64,000 nucleotides of DNA, from positions 880,689-944,688 of the forward strand of contig KN832882.1 of assembly GCA_000827325.1 (NCBI GenBank), in the 5' to 3' direction. The position numbers and the translations under genes are program-made. Under the pieces are notes generated by a model. That model was not told the DNA's origin. It saw nothing but the letters and a program-made list of their open reading frames with translations, and ran no database searches. Below, in pieces: positions 42,181 to 52,499 of the stretch (within the stretch, counting starts at the first letter, position 1; every line of letters begins with the position of its first letter). This DNA is from Oidiodendron maius Zn. Lineage: Eukaryota; Ascomycota; Leotiomycetes; Myxotrichaceae.

Positions 42181-43172
42181 ATGCGTACCAAACAAACAGG
42201 CCGCAAAACCGCTTCCGGGAGGGCGCCTAAGCGGAAAAGTTCGACGACTGTTCATTTCCAAGATCACTCTGGCCGTCTCTACACCGTAGTCGACGGCCAT
42301 CGAGGCTCATCCCCTGGGATCTTCAAGCTTGGAATCCAGCTCTACTGCTTGGGCAGCCCCAGTCCCTCGCCTGAGGCCCTAGGAGATAAATTCCTCAGCT
42401 GCCCAGCCATTCGGAACTGGGGCAACGCAAGAAACTGGTGGCCGCGTGTAGATGTGTACACCAACTTTGGCAGTGTAGAAGAATGCGTCGAACATCATCA
42501 TCGCGAGAAATCATTTCGGAAGGCGGCCGTTGAGGATATGAGACGAAATGCTGTGGCAGGTCTCTCAGAGGAAGTCGCATATGAAAAGCTGATAAGTGAG
42601 GTTCGAGGAAAAGAGCCGTTGCCGCACATAGTGCCGAGTTGGTGTCCATCTGCAAAGTTCTGGAGCGGTTACAACCTCTGGAGCCGTTATAGAAGTTGGG
42701 TCCTGGTCATACCGAACGGATGTATTTCATGGGATGATGTAGTCGAACGGGGACTATTTCAGGTCAGTTTGATCTAGACATCACTCCCGCGATGGAAACC
42801 CAAATGTATGACCTAGATATGGAAGAGAATACTTTATTAGAAGGCGAGAAGCATGGATGGGTCGAGGTGGAGAAAACCGACCTTGAGAAAAGCGAGCCAG
42901 TCCACCGCAGGCTTCTGTGTGTCCGAGAACCGCCTCCGGATGTCTTCCTCCGTCCCGAGGAGATGGATGACTTGGAGCGTATCAATGGGGTCATGCACGG
43001 ATTGAAGACTCCAGGGCATGACACTACATTAGACCAGGCTTGGGTTAATGCTACAATGAATCTTTGGGACTGTACTTATCGACCGGTTGTGTGTGAAGGT
43101 TGCATCGAGGATGAACTACATACGTCGTGCGAGGTCGAGTTGAACGAACACTATTTTGATGATGATGGGTAG
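42181..43172 (+). CDS. Hypothetical protein with histone H3 tail-like N-terminus; frame break in the middle
   Basis: The open frame starts at ATG 42181 (an in-frame GTG lies six bases before). It begins M-R-T-K-Q-T-G-R-K-T-A-S-G-R-A-P-K-R, closely following the histone H3 tail A-R-T-K-Q-T-A-R-K-S-T-G-G-K-A-P-R-K: residues matching R2, T3, K4, Q5, T6, R8, K9, G13, A15 and P16 are kept. The rest is not a histone: about 180 residues with W-G-N-A-R-N-W-W-P-R and a Trp-rich W-S-G-Y-N-L-W-S-R-Y-R-S-W stretch. That frame stops at 42777. One frame over, F-D-L-D-I-T-P-A-M-E-T-Q-M-Y-D-L continues at about 42768 and runs as an acidic domain with C-x-x-C-I-E-D-E-L to 43172. No GT-AG intron joins the two, so a one-base indel or sequencing error is likely. 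Function unknown. Confidence 0.55.
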
Positions 43173-44639
43173 TGTATCGCTTGCAGGAGAGAGATAGAAT
43201 ACAGACGCCGAGGCAAGAGGATAGCAGCTGGAGATCAGAAATGAAAACGTCACGTCTCTTCAAAACTGATATCGGTCGACTTTCCGATGGCGAATACACC
43301 AAGTCTCTAACGACAAAATAAACAGAGATGCATGTGATTAGTGAGATCACGTCAGCTCTTCGGCGTGTTGAAAATATCAGCAATAACCTGATGGTTCATG
43401 GGGACTATTTGTGCTAGAACGTTACGCGGTCTCTGTCCAGGGTCTCTAAAAGAATGAAAGTGTTATGGATGTATAAAGTGTCGGCAGCAATAAAGTATCG
43501 GCAGTAATAAAATATCGACAGTAATAATGTATCGGCATTCCGCTAGGATTCTTGTAGAAGGTACTCTTTTCTCTATATGTTAGTAATTGGAAGGTTGGTA
43601 TTTAGACTGTCCGCGGAGCTCTATGTCCATCCAATTGTGCATCTCCTATAGCTTCCTGTAATTGCTTACTTGTTCCCCTATGTTCACTCATTCCTATAGT
43701 GTCTATCCCTCTATATCTAGATTCTCTAAGTTCTAAGAACCGTGAGAGATTCTCTCTTAGATATTCCTTATCTTGCTTATAGGATAGGTATTGTATGATT
43801 TCCTGCTGGCTAATGGGGTGTTTAAGAAAATTTCCTATAGAAGGCTAGGTAGTTATATAATTGCTCCCTCCTCCCATCTAGTATTCGCACTCTTGTAGGT
43901 CATTAAGGATTTATATTATCTCTCCTTTTCCCTAATCCATTTGTATAGCTGTTTTTAGGGAACGCACTAGGTTGCTAGGCTTGTTTTATATGAATGGCTA
44001 CAGGCCCTATCTTAGCTTTACCCCGACATCCCTGCGAAGCGAAAATCCCGCTTTCGACTTTAACTAAATTGCAAAGTCTCAACCAAAAACGTGATGACAC
44101 TTTTGCAGCTATCCAGCTTTGTTCCTAACATGGTCTACTTCTTAACTTTACAATTTCCCCTTTAGAACTTCTTAATTTGCTAATTAATTGAGCGATACGT
44201 GTTGCAGGACAACATGCCGAGGAATCTAAATCATATGTTTTCTACTCCTTAGTAATGTTTGTATAACCTGAAATCTTAATAGGATTATAATCATTATTTG
44301 AATATAGCATAAAGGGAATTTTATGTCTTCTAGAGTTAAAGGCGTGCTAAATTTCAAGGGTAAGGAACGATGGTCGCAACGTTTCACAAAACTGCGCTCG
44401 GCTTTTCTTGCCAACATCTTAAAGCCTGTGTTACGGTTACACCAGGTGGCTGATAAAGCCAACCCACAATCCCGACTAGTTACTCGTTAACGCTTAGAGC
44501 ACTAATATCCAACTTCTATGCTTGCCATTGACTCAATGTAGGAGAGGAAGAGACAGTATCAGGATGATTAACACCAAAGACCCGAGTCCGAAGCTGTACA
44601 CATTTCTCTTTCAGTGTAAGAGCCTCGGCATGTCAACCT
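43173..44639. other. AT-rich stretch with repeat debris, no gene
   Basis: Low-GC sequence with many stop codons on all frames. Some minus-strand stretches at 43620-43830 read as short protein-like strings (Q-E-I-I-Q-Y-L-S-Y-K-Q-D-K-E-Y-L), suggesting mobile-element or gene debris that I cannot name. Confidence 0.4.
43473..43538. repeat. 17-bp tandem repeat, about 3.9 copies
   Basis: Units ATAAAGTGTCGGCAGCA, ATAAAGTATCGGCAGTA, ATAAAATATCGACAGTA and a partial ATAATGTATCGGCAT follow each other directly. Differences between units are mostly C/T or G/A transitions. Confidence 0.85.
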
Positions 44640-46200
44640 TCCATCGGCCCTGATCCCAGTACATTGACGCGAGGTTGGCCATGCTTATTAGTGTGTCTGG
44701 ATACTTGGCCCCAAGCACCTCCTTCCTCACCTCCATCACCTGTACCTCTAACTCTTCAGCCTCCTTCCGCCAGCCCCGACTTTAGTACGTTGACGCGAGG
44801 TTGGCCATGCTTGTTAGCGTGTCTGGATGCTCGGCCCCAAGCACCCTCTTGCTCACCTCCATCACCTGTACCTTTAACTCTTCGGCCTCCTTCCATTGCC
44901 TCCAAGGCTATATGCTAACACAACCATCGCCATGCTATTTAGTGTTTCTTTATGCTCTCGACCAAATATTTCTCTCCTCGTTTTCATGGACTTTCCCGAC
45001 ACCTTTTCCACATCCCTTACGTTTCCTCTTCTCCACGCCTACCGTGCTGCATTATACAATATTGAAGCCCATTCCCGTAATGAGCCCTTGTCATCCAGCT
45101 GCTACATTACTGTAGACTTTGCGTGTAGAAAAAGTGTCTGACACTTTTCCTAGCTCTCATGCTCTCCTATCGGAAATTCAGTAACTGTGACAGTTCGGAG
45201 ATCCCTAGGTCCGCTACTGTCACGGTTTGACCTCGCTTACCTAGGTCCCGTTATATTACTCCTCCACGCTTAGTTAGCACTCCTTTCTTCTTCAGTTTGT
45301 TCTCCTGTTACGATGGTTGATAGTCGAATATACCTTTGATTCCTTCTCTTCGAGATTTATCCTTCACGGTGTAGTGGATCTAGGTCCCTGTGTCAAGGGA
45401 TACTCCCTGATTCGGCTCGGCTACGGCTACGCCTACGCCTATGCCATCGGTAGAACCCCGGTAAGCTCTTGCAGGAAATTGCCAATAATCAAGAAACAAT
45501 AGTCAAGGCAATAGATTGGCAATAGGTAGAATGTAAGGAATCGTGAAGGCATTGTATATATATAGTTACCACGTAGCTAGTAATTTCCCCTTCTTTTCTT
45601 CATGAAATTCAAAGACGGTTTTACCCCAGGTCACGTTTTAATTGCGTTTCAGTGTGAACCTTTATACCTGTTTGACAGAGCCATCACAGCCACGGACCCC
45701 CGTGGCTACTTAAATGTGACCATATAGTCTAGCTAGTCTTCTCTTTCTTCTTCATCTTGATCTCCTTCGTCAATTGAGAGTTGTCTAGTCCATTCAGAGC
45801 TCAAACCGTGACAGTAGCAAGATTCTTAATAAACTGCCCCTTCTATTTTTCAAGCTATAAGTGAGACACAAGCTACTCTTGTATAGCTAGCTGCACTAGC
45901 CTATGCATTTCAAAGTATTAATACCTGTATTAACCGAGATAAATGAGTAGTTTCTTAGCATCAATATATCGTCTTTAAACCTATCACCTTAAGCTGATTC
46001 TGATAGGCTATCTTTATCACTGTTCTTCTCACCATCTACATTATAACTTCCTACATCCTTAAAGCTTTGTTTCGCTTCGACCCTTTGAACTAAGGACTCG
46101 GGCATCCCTTGCTGGTCAAAGAAGCTCATAAGTGATAGTAGGTTAGCTGCTAATACCCTAGCTTCGTGTATGTAATCGAATGATATTTGCCAAGCAGTGA
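44640..46200 (-). pseudogene. Remnant of an NB-ARC/TPR (kinesin-light-chain-repeat) NLR-like gene
   Basis: Read on the minus strand from high to low coordinates, I find A-W-Q-I-S-F-D-Y-I-H-E-A-R-V-L-A-A-N-L-L-S followed by L-M-S-F-F-D-Q-Q-G-M-P-E-S-L at about 46195-46080. This is the winged-helix region after the NB-ARC in fungal NLR-like proteins. After an inserted element come kinesin-light-chain-type TPRs at about 45070-44640: R-R-E-I-F-G-R-E-H-K-E-T-L-N-S-M-A, then A-E-E-L-E-V-Q-V-M-E-V-R-K-E-V-L-G with P-D-T-L-I-S-M-A-N-L-A-S. The parts are split over frames and no P-loop survives, so the gene is decayed. Intact relatives are STAND proteins of incompatibility or immunity. It lies next to, and opposite in direction from, the SesA-cullin gene. 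Confidence 0.65.
45213..45818. mobile_element. 606-bp insertion bounded by perfect 18-bp inverted repeats (solo LTR or non-autonomous element)
   Basis: GCTACTGTCACGGTTTGA at 45213-45230 is the exact reverse complement of 45801-45818. Within these, ends of the form TGTCACGG...CCGTGACA follow the TG...CA rule of LTRs, and a TATA-like GTATATATATAG lies inside near 45554. No coding frame is seen. The element lies between the NB-ARC and TPR parts of the NLR remnant, so it inserted into that gene. A solo LTR of a Ty3-like element and a short DNA transposon are both possible. Direct flanking repeats are not clear, so the family is left open. Its age is unknown. Confidence 0.6.
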
Positions 46201-46259
46201 GAATAGAGTTTTTAGCCTCCTAGTCTCTATAAAAGTGTCCCCCTTCGTAATTCAAAAGA

Positions 46260-46460
46260 CTTCTCTTCTTGTAGTCGTTCTTCTAGAACTCTTTGAGATA
46301 AGGCTGAATTTTGTGGGATGTATGCGGCAGTAGCCTACAAAGGACAATATTATTCTCGTAGCAGTATTGCAGTAATTCTAGGGACTCATGTGTACCAAAT
46401 CAGTTGAAGCTCTGGACTAGGAGTACAAGTGCAAATTCTATTCCTCCTACCTACGAGGGT
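46260..46460 (-). mobile_element. Fragment of a DDE (Tc1-mariner/pogo-type) transposase
   Basis: On the minus strand, G-T-H-E-S-L-E-L-L-Q-Y-C-Y-E-N-N-I-V-L is followed by L-L-P-H-T-S-H-K-I-Q-P-Y-L-K. This matches the segment around the second and third catalytic residues of pogo-type transposases (x-H-x-x-H-x-x-E-F...L-P-P-H-T-S-H-x-L-Q-P-L-D). Stop codons interrupt it and no terminal repeats are seen. It is a different copy from the element at 23032-24904 and more diverged. Confidence 0.6.
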
Positions 46461-46970
46461 AGATACAAACTATTTGTAGTCATCAGGTTTCACTAATGTG
46501 ACTGTGGCTCATGTGACTATGAGTCATATGCCATAATATCACGTGATCAGGGATCCAACTAAATCCATCATTAATCAGTATTCGTGGGCGATCCTTCGCT
46601 CGAGCCTTGGCCTGTGGGTCAAAAATGTGTTGGATCTAGTAAGTCTTACAAGCTGATCGCCGTATTCGTATACAGCCACTTGTAAAATCGGCTTTGTCCC
46701 ATTTCGCCTAAAAAAATTGTGAGCACAGACCACCTCGGCCTTGGACGGCTCTGTTCATGTGGCCACGCGGTCAAATAGGGTCGCAGCTGGTCCTTGCACG
46801 CAAACCCCACCATGGCCTTATCGTTAACCTTCCCCCATCGCAGAATCTCGTCCGCTAGCATTGTTCGATCCTGTAAGTTGATGACCCGCATTTCGCCGTG
46901 TTGTCAAAAACTCACGAGTTGTTTTAGCATGCTGATATAGGCCCCCCAAAACCATTACTAACTGCACCTC
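46461..46970. other. Intergenic; promoter of the SesA-cullin gene
   Basis: No gene seen. Short minus-strand frames overlap the next gene in antisense and are likely shadows. Confidence 0.45.
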
Positions 46971-49900
46971 ATGTCTAGCGCCGAGGCTGGGTTGGTCATT
47001 GGCCTCATTTCGGGCGTGATATCCATCATTGAGGCAACTAAAACAGTGTATGATGCCGCCAAAGATGCGAAAGACCAGCCAGAGGCATTCGGCCAAGTGG
47101 CTGCACGACTGCCAATCGTTACCGAAATCCTTCGCAGCGCTGAAGAGAGGGCATCGGCGCTCGAGGAGACGGCACTAGAGGCATTAGAGCATACTCTAGA
47201 GTCATGCAAGGCGAAGGCTGAGAACCTCAAGACGATATTCCAGGAGGTTATTCGGAAGGATGACGACAAGTGGTACGACCGATACAAGAAAGCCCTAAGT
47301 ACATTAGGAAATGGGGACGAAGTGGAGTGTTTGATGGAAGGGATATTGAAGGACATTCAAGTGCTTATATGCGAGAGGCTGAAGGGAGCCGCCATCGAAG
47401 CCCAAGTAAAGGAAATCGAAGAGGCGATCAATCAGATGAACGAAATGCCTTGCTCTCTCCCGGACGATGCCAGGGCTGTCCAGATGCCTCCCGTATCCAA
47501 TAGAGAAGATCATGATGGAACGTGAGTGCTGCCTTATTTGAACTCGACGCGTCTGGAGAAATGTACTACAACTGATGCAGGTGGAACTATCTGAGAGCTG
47601 GCATTGAGCGAATCATGCGGTCGCCTGAAAATTCAGTTGGCTACGTGGAAATGGTGAGCTCTTTCATCACACTTCTTCGCAGTGATTAATTCTGACGGGT
47701 TGTGACCCCCTATAGTATATGGGATTATATACGTGGGTCTCTCATTGACTGCCAGGCTTAGGTTGGATGTTTACACTGTGTCCAGCGCCGTCCACAACTA
47801 TTGCACTTTTCAAAAAGCGGTCAGTGGGGGTGCTCATCGAGGAGGTTCGCCACGATCCCCATATCAACCAGTTTTGGCAGTCGTATGCTCACATTTTACA
47901 GCTCACTTATCTGGAGGGGAATTGTACCAACGCCTTGCAAGATACCTTGCTTCCTATCTAGAAGACCTTGTGAAGTCAAGATCCGACGCCGGGGAGACCG
48001 TCCTTGCGTTCTATATTCGAGAATGGGATCGATACAGAGCTGGCGCAAAAGTTATTAACCATATTTTCCGGTTCCTCAACCGCCATTGGGTCAAGCGCCA
48101 GTGGGATGAAGGATATAGGGACGTCTTCGACGTCTATACGCTTCACTTGGTCCAGTGGCGAGAGGTGGCCTTTGCAAAACTCCATAGGGACGTCATGGAG
48201 GCAGTATTGAAGATGGTCGAGAGACAGCGCAACGGTGAAACCATCGAGCACGGCCTGATTAAAAGCATAGTCGATTCTTTTGTTATGGTTGGGGTCAACG
48301 AGACAGACCCTACGAAGACAACCCTTGAGATTTACCGTCATTACTTTGAAACCCCATTCTTAGATGCCACAAAGAAGTTCTACCAGAATGAGTCGAAGCA
48401 ATTCGTGGCAGACAACGGTGTGGTGGAATATATAAAGAAGGCTGAAGCCTGGCTCTATGAGGAGGACGAGCGTGTTAAGATGTACCTGGATCCTAACATT
48501 GCGGATCCTTTGAGGAGGATTTGCAACACTGCTCTAATTGTAGATCATGAGACACTTTTGCGAGGGGAATTCCAATCTCTACTCGACAATGACCAAGTTG
48601 ATGACATAGCCCGTATGTACAATCTGCTTTCACGAATTTCAGGTGGATTGGACTCTCTACCTACAAAAATTAGGGACACTAATGGCATGGTGCTGCTCTG
48701 GGATGCCGACAGGGAAGCATGGATGCAGGAACTGGTTGATGATATTCGGATCGAGAATAAGGAGCGTGAAGTCGCTAACTCAGACTCCGGCTATGCTTCT
48801 GGTACTTATAGACAGTGTAATACTGTCGACACCTATGCAAAATCCAAGCTTGCGGGAATAGCGGAGGCATCTAAGTCCCAAGAACGCGCTTGGTTGGGCT
48901 GCCGAGCTGACGCTGCAGATCCGCTCAGCATAGGACTCTATGATAAGGACACTGCATACTCACCGTCTGAGACACCGTCTCTACCACCTTTGCGGAGCAA
49001 AATCTACATTGATGACCTGGCATCCCAATTATTCAGGACTGTCTCATCACAGAAGCCAGACCAGGAGACACTGAACCGTATTTCCCGAGAACTCCCGGAT
49101 CTTCTTAGGGCCTTCTCTCTCAAGATCGGTTACAGGGCAACACTAACACAATGTCACGTTGCATACTTCCTCCACAAGTACCGCGGGTACGTCAGCTAGA
49201 ACACTTGCTTATTCCCTAATATAACTACGAGACTGACTTTTAACCCAGACATATTCAACAATCCTTCGAAGACATGTTTCCGCTAGAGCCTTTTTCCAAA
49301 GTCAACGTTATTGATTCCTCAGATGCTGAGGACTACAAAATTGCTCGCTATTTCGAGGGGCTGGGCTTGGCCGTAGACCCTCTAGAGGAAGAAGATTCTG
49401 AATATCAACATCTTCCGCCGGCTGTGGCGGACCGAGCCTCCCCAGCAGGGAGTGATCACAATGGCGACACGGAAGACAATATTGAGCCTCCTGAACCTAC
49501 TCCATATCGAGATTCTGTGTTGGGTTCTCCAGCATTCAATTGGCTCATTACAACGCTGCTGACAGAAGTCAGTTTGACGCGCCAAAGGGCCGATGTCATG
49601 CGAAGCATCAGAAACCAGATCTTAAGCACGCTTCCATCCTCGCATGAAGTCAGCCGAAAAAAGTCCTCCAGAGAGTACAGGGCCACATTCGAGATAGACT
49701 GGGACCCTTTGTCTTTTGTGAAGGAACAAAAATATCAAGAGAGTCCAGACGAGGCTATCAAGCGTTCCATCACCCTAACGGGCTCTCCAGAGGACGCGCA
49801 AGCCCTGACCACCGGGCAATATCTCGCTCAGACATGGCCTACTAGCGGCGCTGAAGTGATGCGGATAGTCGCTGAGGTCATACGTAATCCGGATCATCAT

Positions 49901-51706
49901 GCTTCTGGTGAGTGACAGTGCACAGTGTTGACGAATTGGGCGAAACCTAAGTCCTCCATTACCTAGGCACTCTACCAGATGGAACCGAGCTGCAGACGCG
50001 CATTGACGGCGGCAAGTTCACGGTTTATGCGACTGGCATTGCGGACTCGCTTGCAGAAGTTGCGCAACAGTTCGCGTGGCTTGGTTCCGCGCTCCGCTCA
50101 TCGCCGTTCGAATCCGGAATCGCCATGTGCTCACCGGCCATCCGCAACCCTTCTCTCAAGAACATAGCACCCCAAGGCAAAGCATCCGATTCAGAACCGT
50201 ACGCTGAGATTTCTTGCATCATTGAATTTGACATACAAAAGCCCTTGAACAGCGCGCAGGGAGGGGCTGGACACTGTTGGCACAGCATGTTCAGAAACCC
50301 AGTTATGGTGAAGGGCTATCCTATCATGGCCAAACATAAGACTGGCCTGGGTCTTGAATGAAAGAGACAAGCGCGGCTGGCTTGTTAACGGCACCAGCGC
50401 ATTACTCCATCTTATACGCGCTTCAATCGAGCATCACAGGAACGGTGACTTTTCAGCTCTGGTGACATTCGAGTCCAGCAAAATAAAAGCTCCAGCTGAA
50501 CTCAAACCGAATTCCGCCTCCCAAGTTTTGTCAAATCCGGAAAATCTTGAACTAGAGGTCCAGCTCGACAATGTAGAAAAAACCGACGAATATGAGCCAA
50601 TACAAGACGCAAACGGTTCAATGTCAATAAACAGGAACCCAAAGATCAAGAGGACCTATAAGCTCTTCTGTGACGTTGTGGAGGAGCACTACCACCACCT
50701 GGAGCAGATCATAGATTACCAGGTCCACACCGGCGGACAGAATGGAGTTAAAATCAAGCTCAGGGTACGGAAACACCTTGAAGGGTGGGATTTCATGGAG
50801 CTGGCAACGGGCCATGACCCGTCTCCACGCGTGGCGACCCTTGAAGCATTGGGCTGGGGCTGGGTAGATTTTGTTCGCTCCATTGAAGCAATTACCCTCA
50901 TCGGAAGCGGTTTCGGGGAAATGATTCGTCCAACTGAATTCGATGGAATGTGCCCCAACTGGAAAACGCTCCCAACGCAAAGATATTACCTCGCTGCTAC
51001 GGTCTTCGACCTCGAGAATGTCATTAAGACAAAGAAGTTTGGTGGCAGTCTGGAGCAACCCATAAAAGTCGTTCGAGACCTTCTGTGGCACTCTCCCCAA
51101 GAAACTGTGGCACCTTGTCCATGTCATTCCTGGCCCGGGCCACAGGGATGTCTTGCCGGGTTCAGGCACCATCATGATCCTGTCCAGGTCTTTTACCCAA
51201 CAGCCTTAAAGCCAATATTACCCATAAGAGGGCCTGATAAATTACATAGTGCAGGCGCTATTGTGTTTGGCCACCACATTAACTGGAGGCTTCGTTGGAA
51301 GGAGAAAGGCGATGAGCATGTAGAGCAGGGCGAACCGCCACCGTTATTGGCAGCTACTTATGAGCTCGATGCCACGGCGGTTAGCGCACAATCCAGAGCA
51401 TCAAGAGACGCAGCACCCACACAGGTTGCGAGCTCGAGCTCGCAGAGCCATGAAAGCAGCTCTGGCGTAACGAGATATACATCTGCCATAGCCCCCGCAA
51501 CAGTATCGACATCCATTGAGTCAGTCACTGACTCGGAAGCTCTCACTACCTTCTCATCATCTGAAATTTCGCGCGACACCTTGACTTCAGCCGAACAGAT
51601 TCCACCAGATGGTACGCCCAGGGGAGAGATACAGGAGACGAGACAAGGCGAGAAGAAAGTGAGCCTGTTCCGCAAGATAATGAGAAGACGAAAGAAGTCA
51701 AACTAG
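46971..51706 (+). CDS. SesA domain fused to cullin-1 N-terminal domain and a long fungal C-terminal module
   Basis: Exons: 46971-47521, 47581-47653, 47716-47732, 47786-47844, 47902-49186, 49249-49907, 49967-50307 or -50361, and a last frame to 51706. Residues 1 to about 150 are SesA-like (A-G-L-V-I-G-L-I-S-G-V-I-S-I-I-E-A-T-K), the N-terminal domain of fungal NLRs. Residues about 184-490 match cullin-1: T-W-N-Y-L-R-A-G-I-E-R-I-M, Y-M-G-L-Y-T-A-V-H-N-Y-C-T, A-H-R-G-A-H-L-S-G-G, F-Y-I-R-E-W-D-R-Y, L-N-R-H-W-V-K-R, Y-T-L-H-L-V-Q-W, and D-D-I-A-R-M-Y-N-L-L-S-R-I. The Skp1/F-box contact helices are kept, while the Rbx1-binding C-terminal half is absent. After S-D-S-G-Y-A-S comes a module seen in large hypothetical ascomycete proteins (L-P-D-L-L-R-A-F-S-L-K-I-G-Y...F-L-H-K-Y-R; C-W-H-S-M-F-R-N-P-V-M-V-K-G-Y-P-I; R-G-W-L-V-N-G-T-S-A-L-L-H-L). 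The frame stops at 50361. A 64-nt GTGAAG...AAG intron (50308-50371) would keep frame to 51706 (about 1439 aa). Intron 47845-47901 is a multiple of three with a weak donor and may be retained. Confidence 0.7.
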
Positions 51707-52499
51707 CAGCTAGAAGATGTGTTAATGCTAAGACTTATTCTCTGTATTTGATATGGATACGAGAGTTCTTGGCGTAGAGTATCCAGATAAATTTATAATT
51801 TTCACAATTTAGGTGCGAATTTAGAGTGATCCGCTGACTCGGGTGATCCCAGGCTCGCGTTACATTCACAACAGTTCACGCCACAGATGCTGACTGATTT
51901 TCACTCCACGCATATCATTTACCCTTTTCGGCCAAAGGGTGTGCGATATTACCTCCTAGTTAGGTATATATCTACTGCCATCTTGGCGCAGGAGTGATTT
52001 AGGGAAACATACCCCGAGGGAACTTCCCGACCATATATATAGTAGCAGCTATCTTGTCATGCAGGCTTAGTATAAATTTATAATCCTCTGGCTCCATCCT
52101 CGCTAGTGCCTCGATATGATCCATGTCCACTGTTCCCATATATGATCTCGAGATTACTTATTAACTATTAATGCATTCACCGAACCTTCCCGCTGTAGTC
52201 CAGCGGGCGCAAGGCGCGTTAGCAGTTTGCATCACTAGAGTCGCGCCATGTTGGGTGACAATGTAAAGAATCCACATATGAGAATGCATTATCAATAGAT
52301 TGACCTGTTAATTGACTGGAATTTGTTGTGTTGTAATTCTCTCCCCTCTGTCGTTTGAAACTTCCCTCAACATTAATAGGAAAATACAGCAAACTCTGTT
52401 CAAGGGCCATTTTCAGTTATCCCAAAGGCAAGTAGTTAATTGGGCTAATCGTCTATTATTTGGATGGTACTACCGCTGTCAATCTTAGTAGCTTACATC
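51707..52499. other. Intergenic between convergent genes
   Basis: About 790 bp of 3' flank for the SesA-cullin gene (plus) and the Zn2Cys6 gene (minus). No gene or repeat seen. Confidence 0.5.

Noticed and set aside
43620-43980. Possible Starship-type tyrosine recombinase or other large mobile element debris
   Set aside because: Only short protein-like strings on the minus strand. No catalytic motif or element end can be shown.
44664-44918. Plus-strand Pro/Ser/Cys-rich frame with two near-identical halves
   Set aside because: It is the antisense image of two kinesin-light-chain TPR units of the minus-strand NLR remnant.
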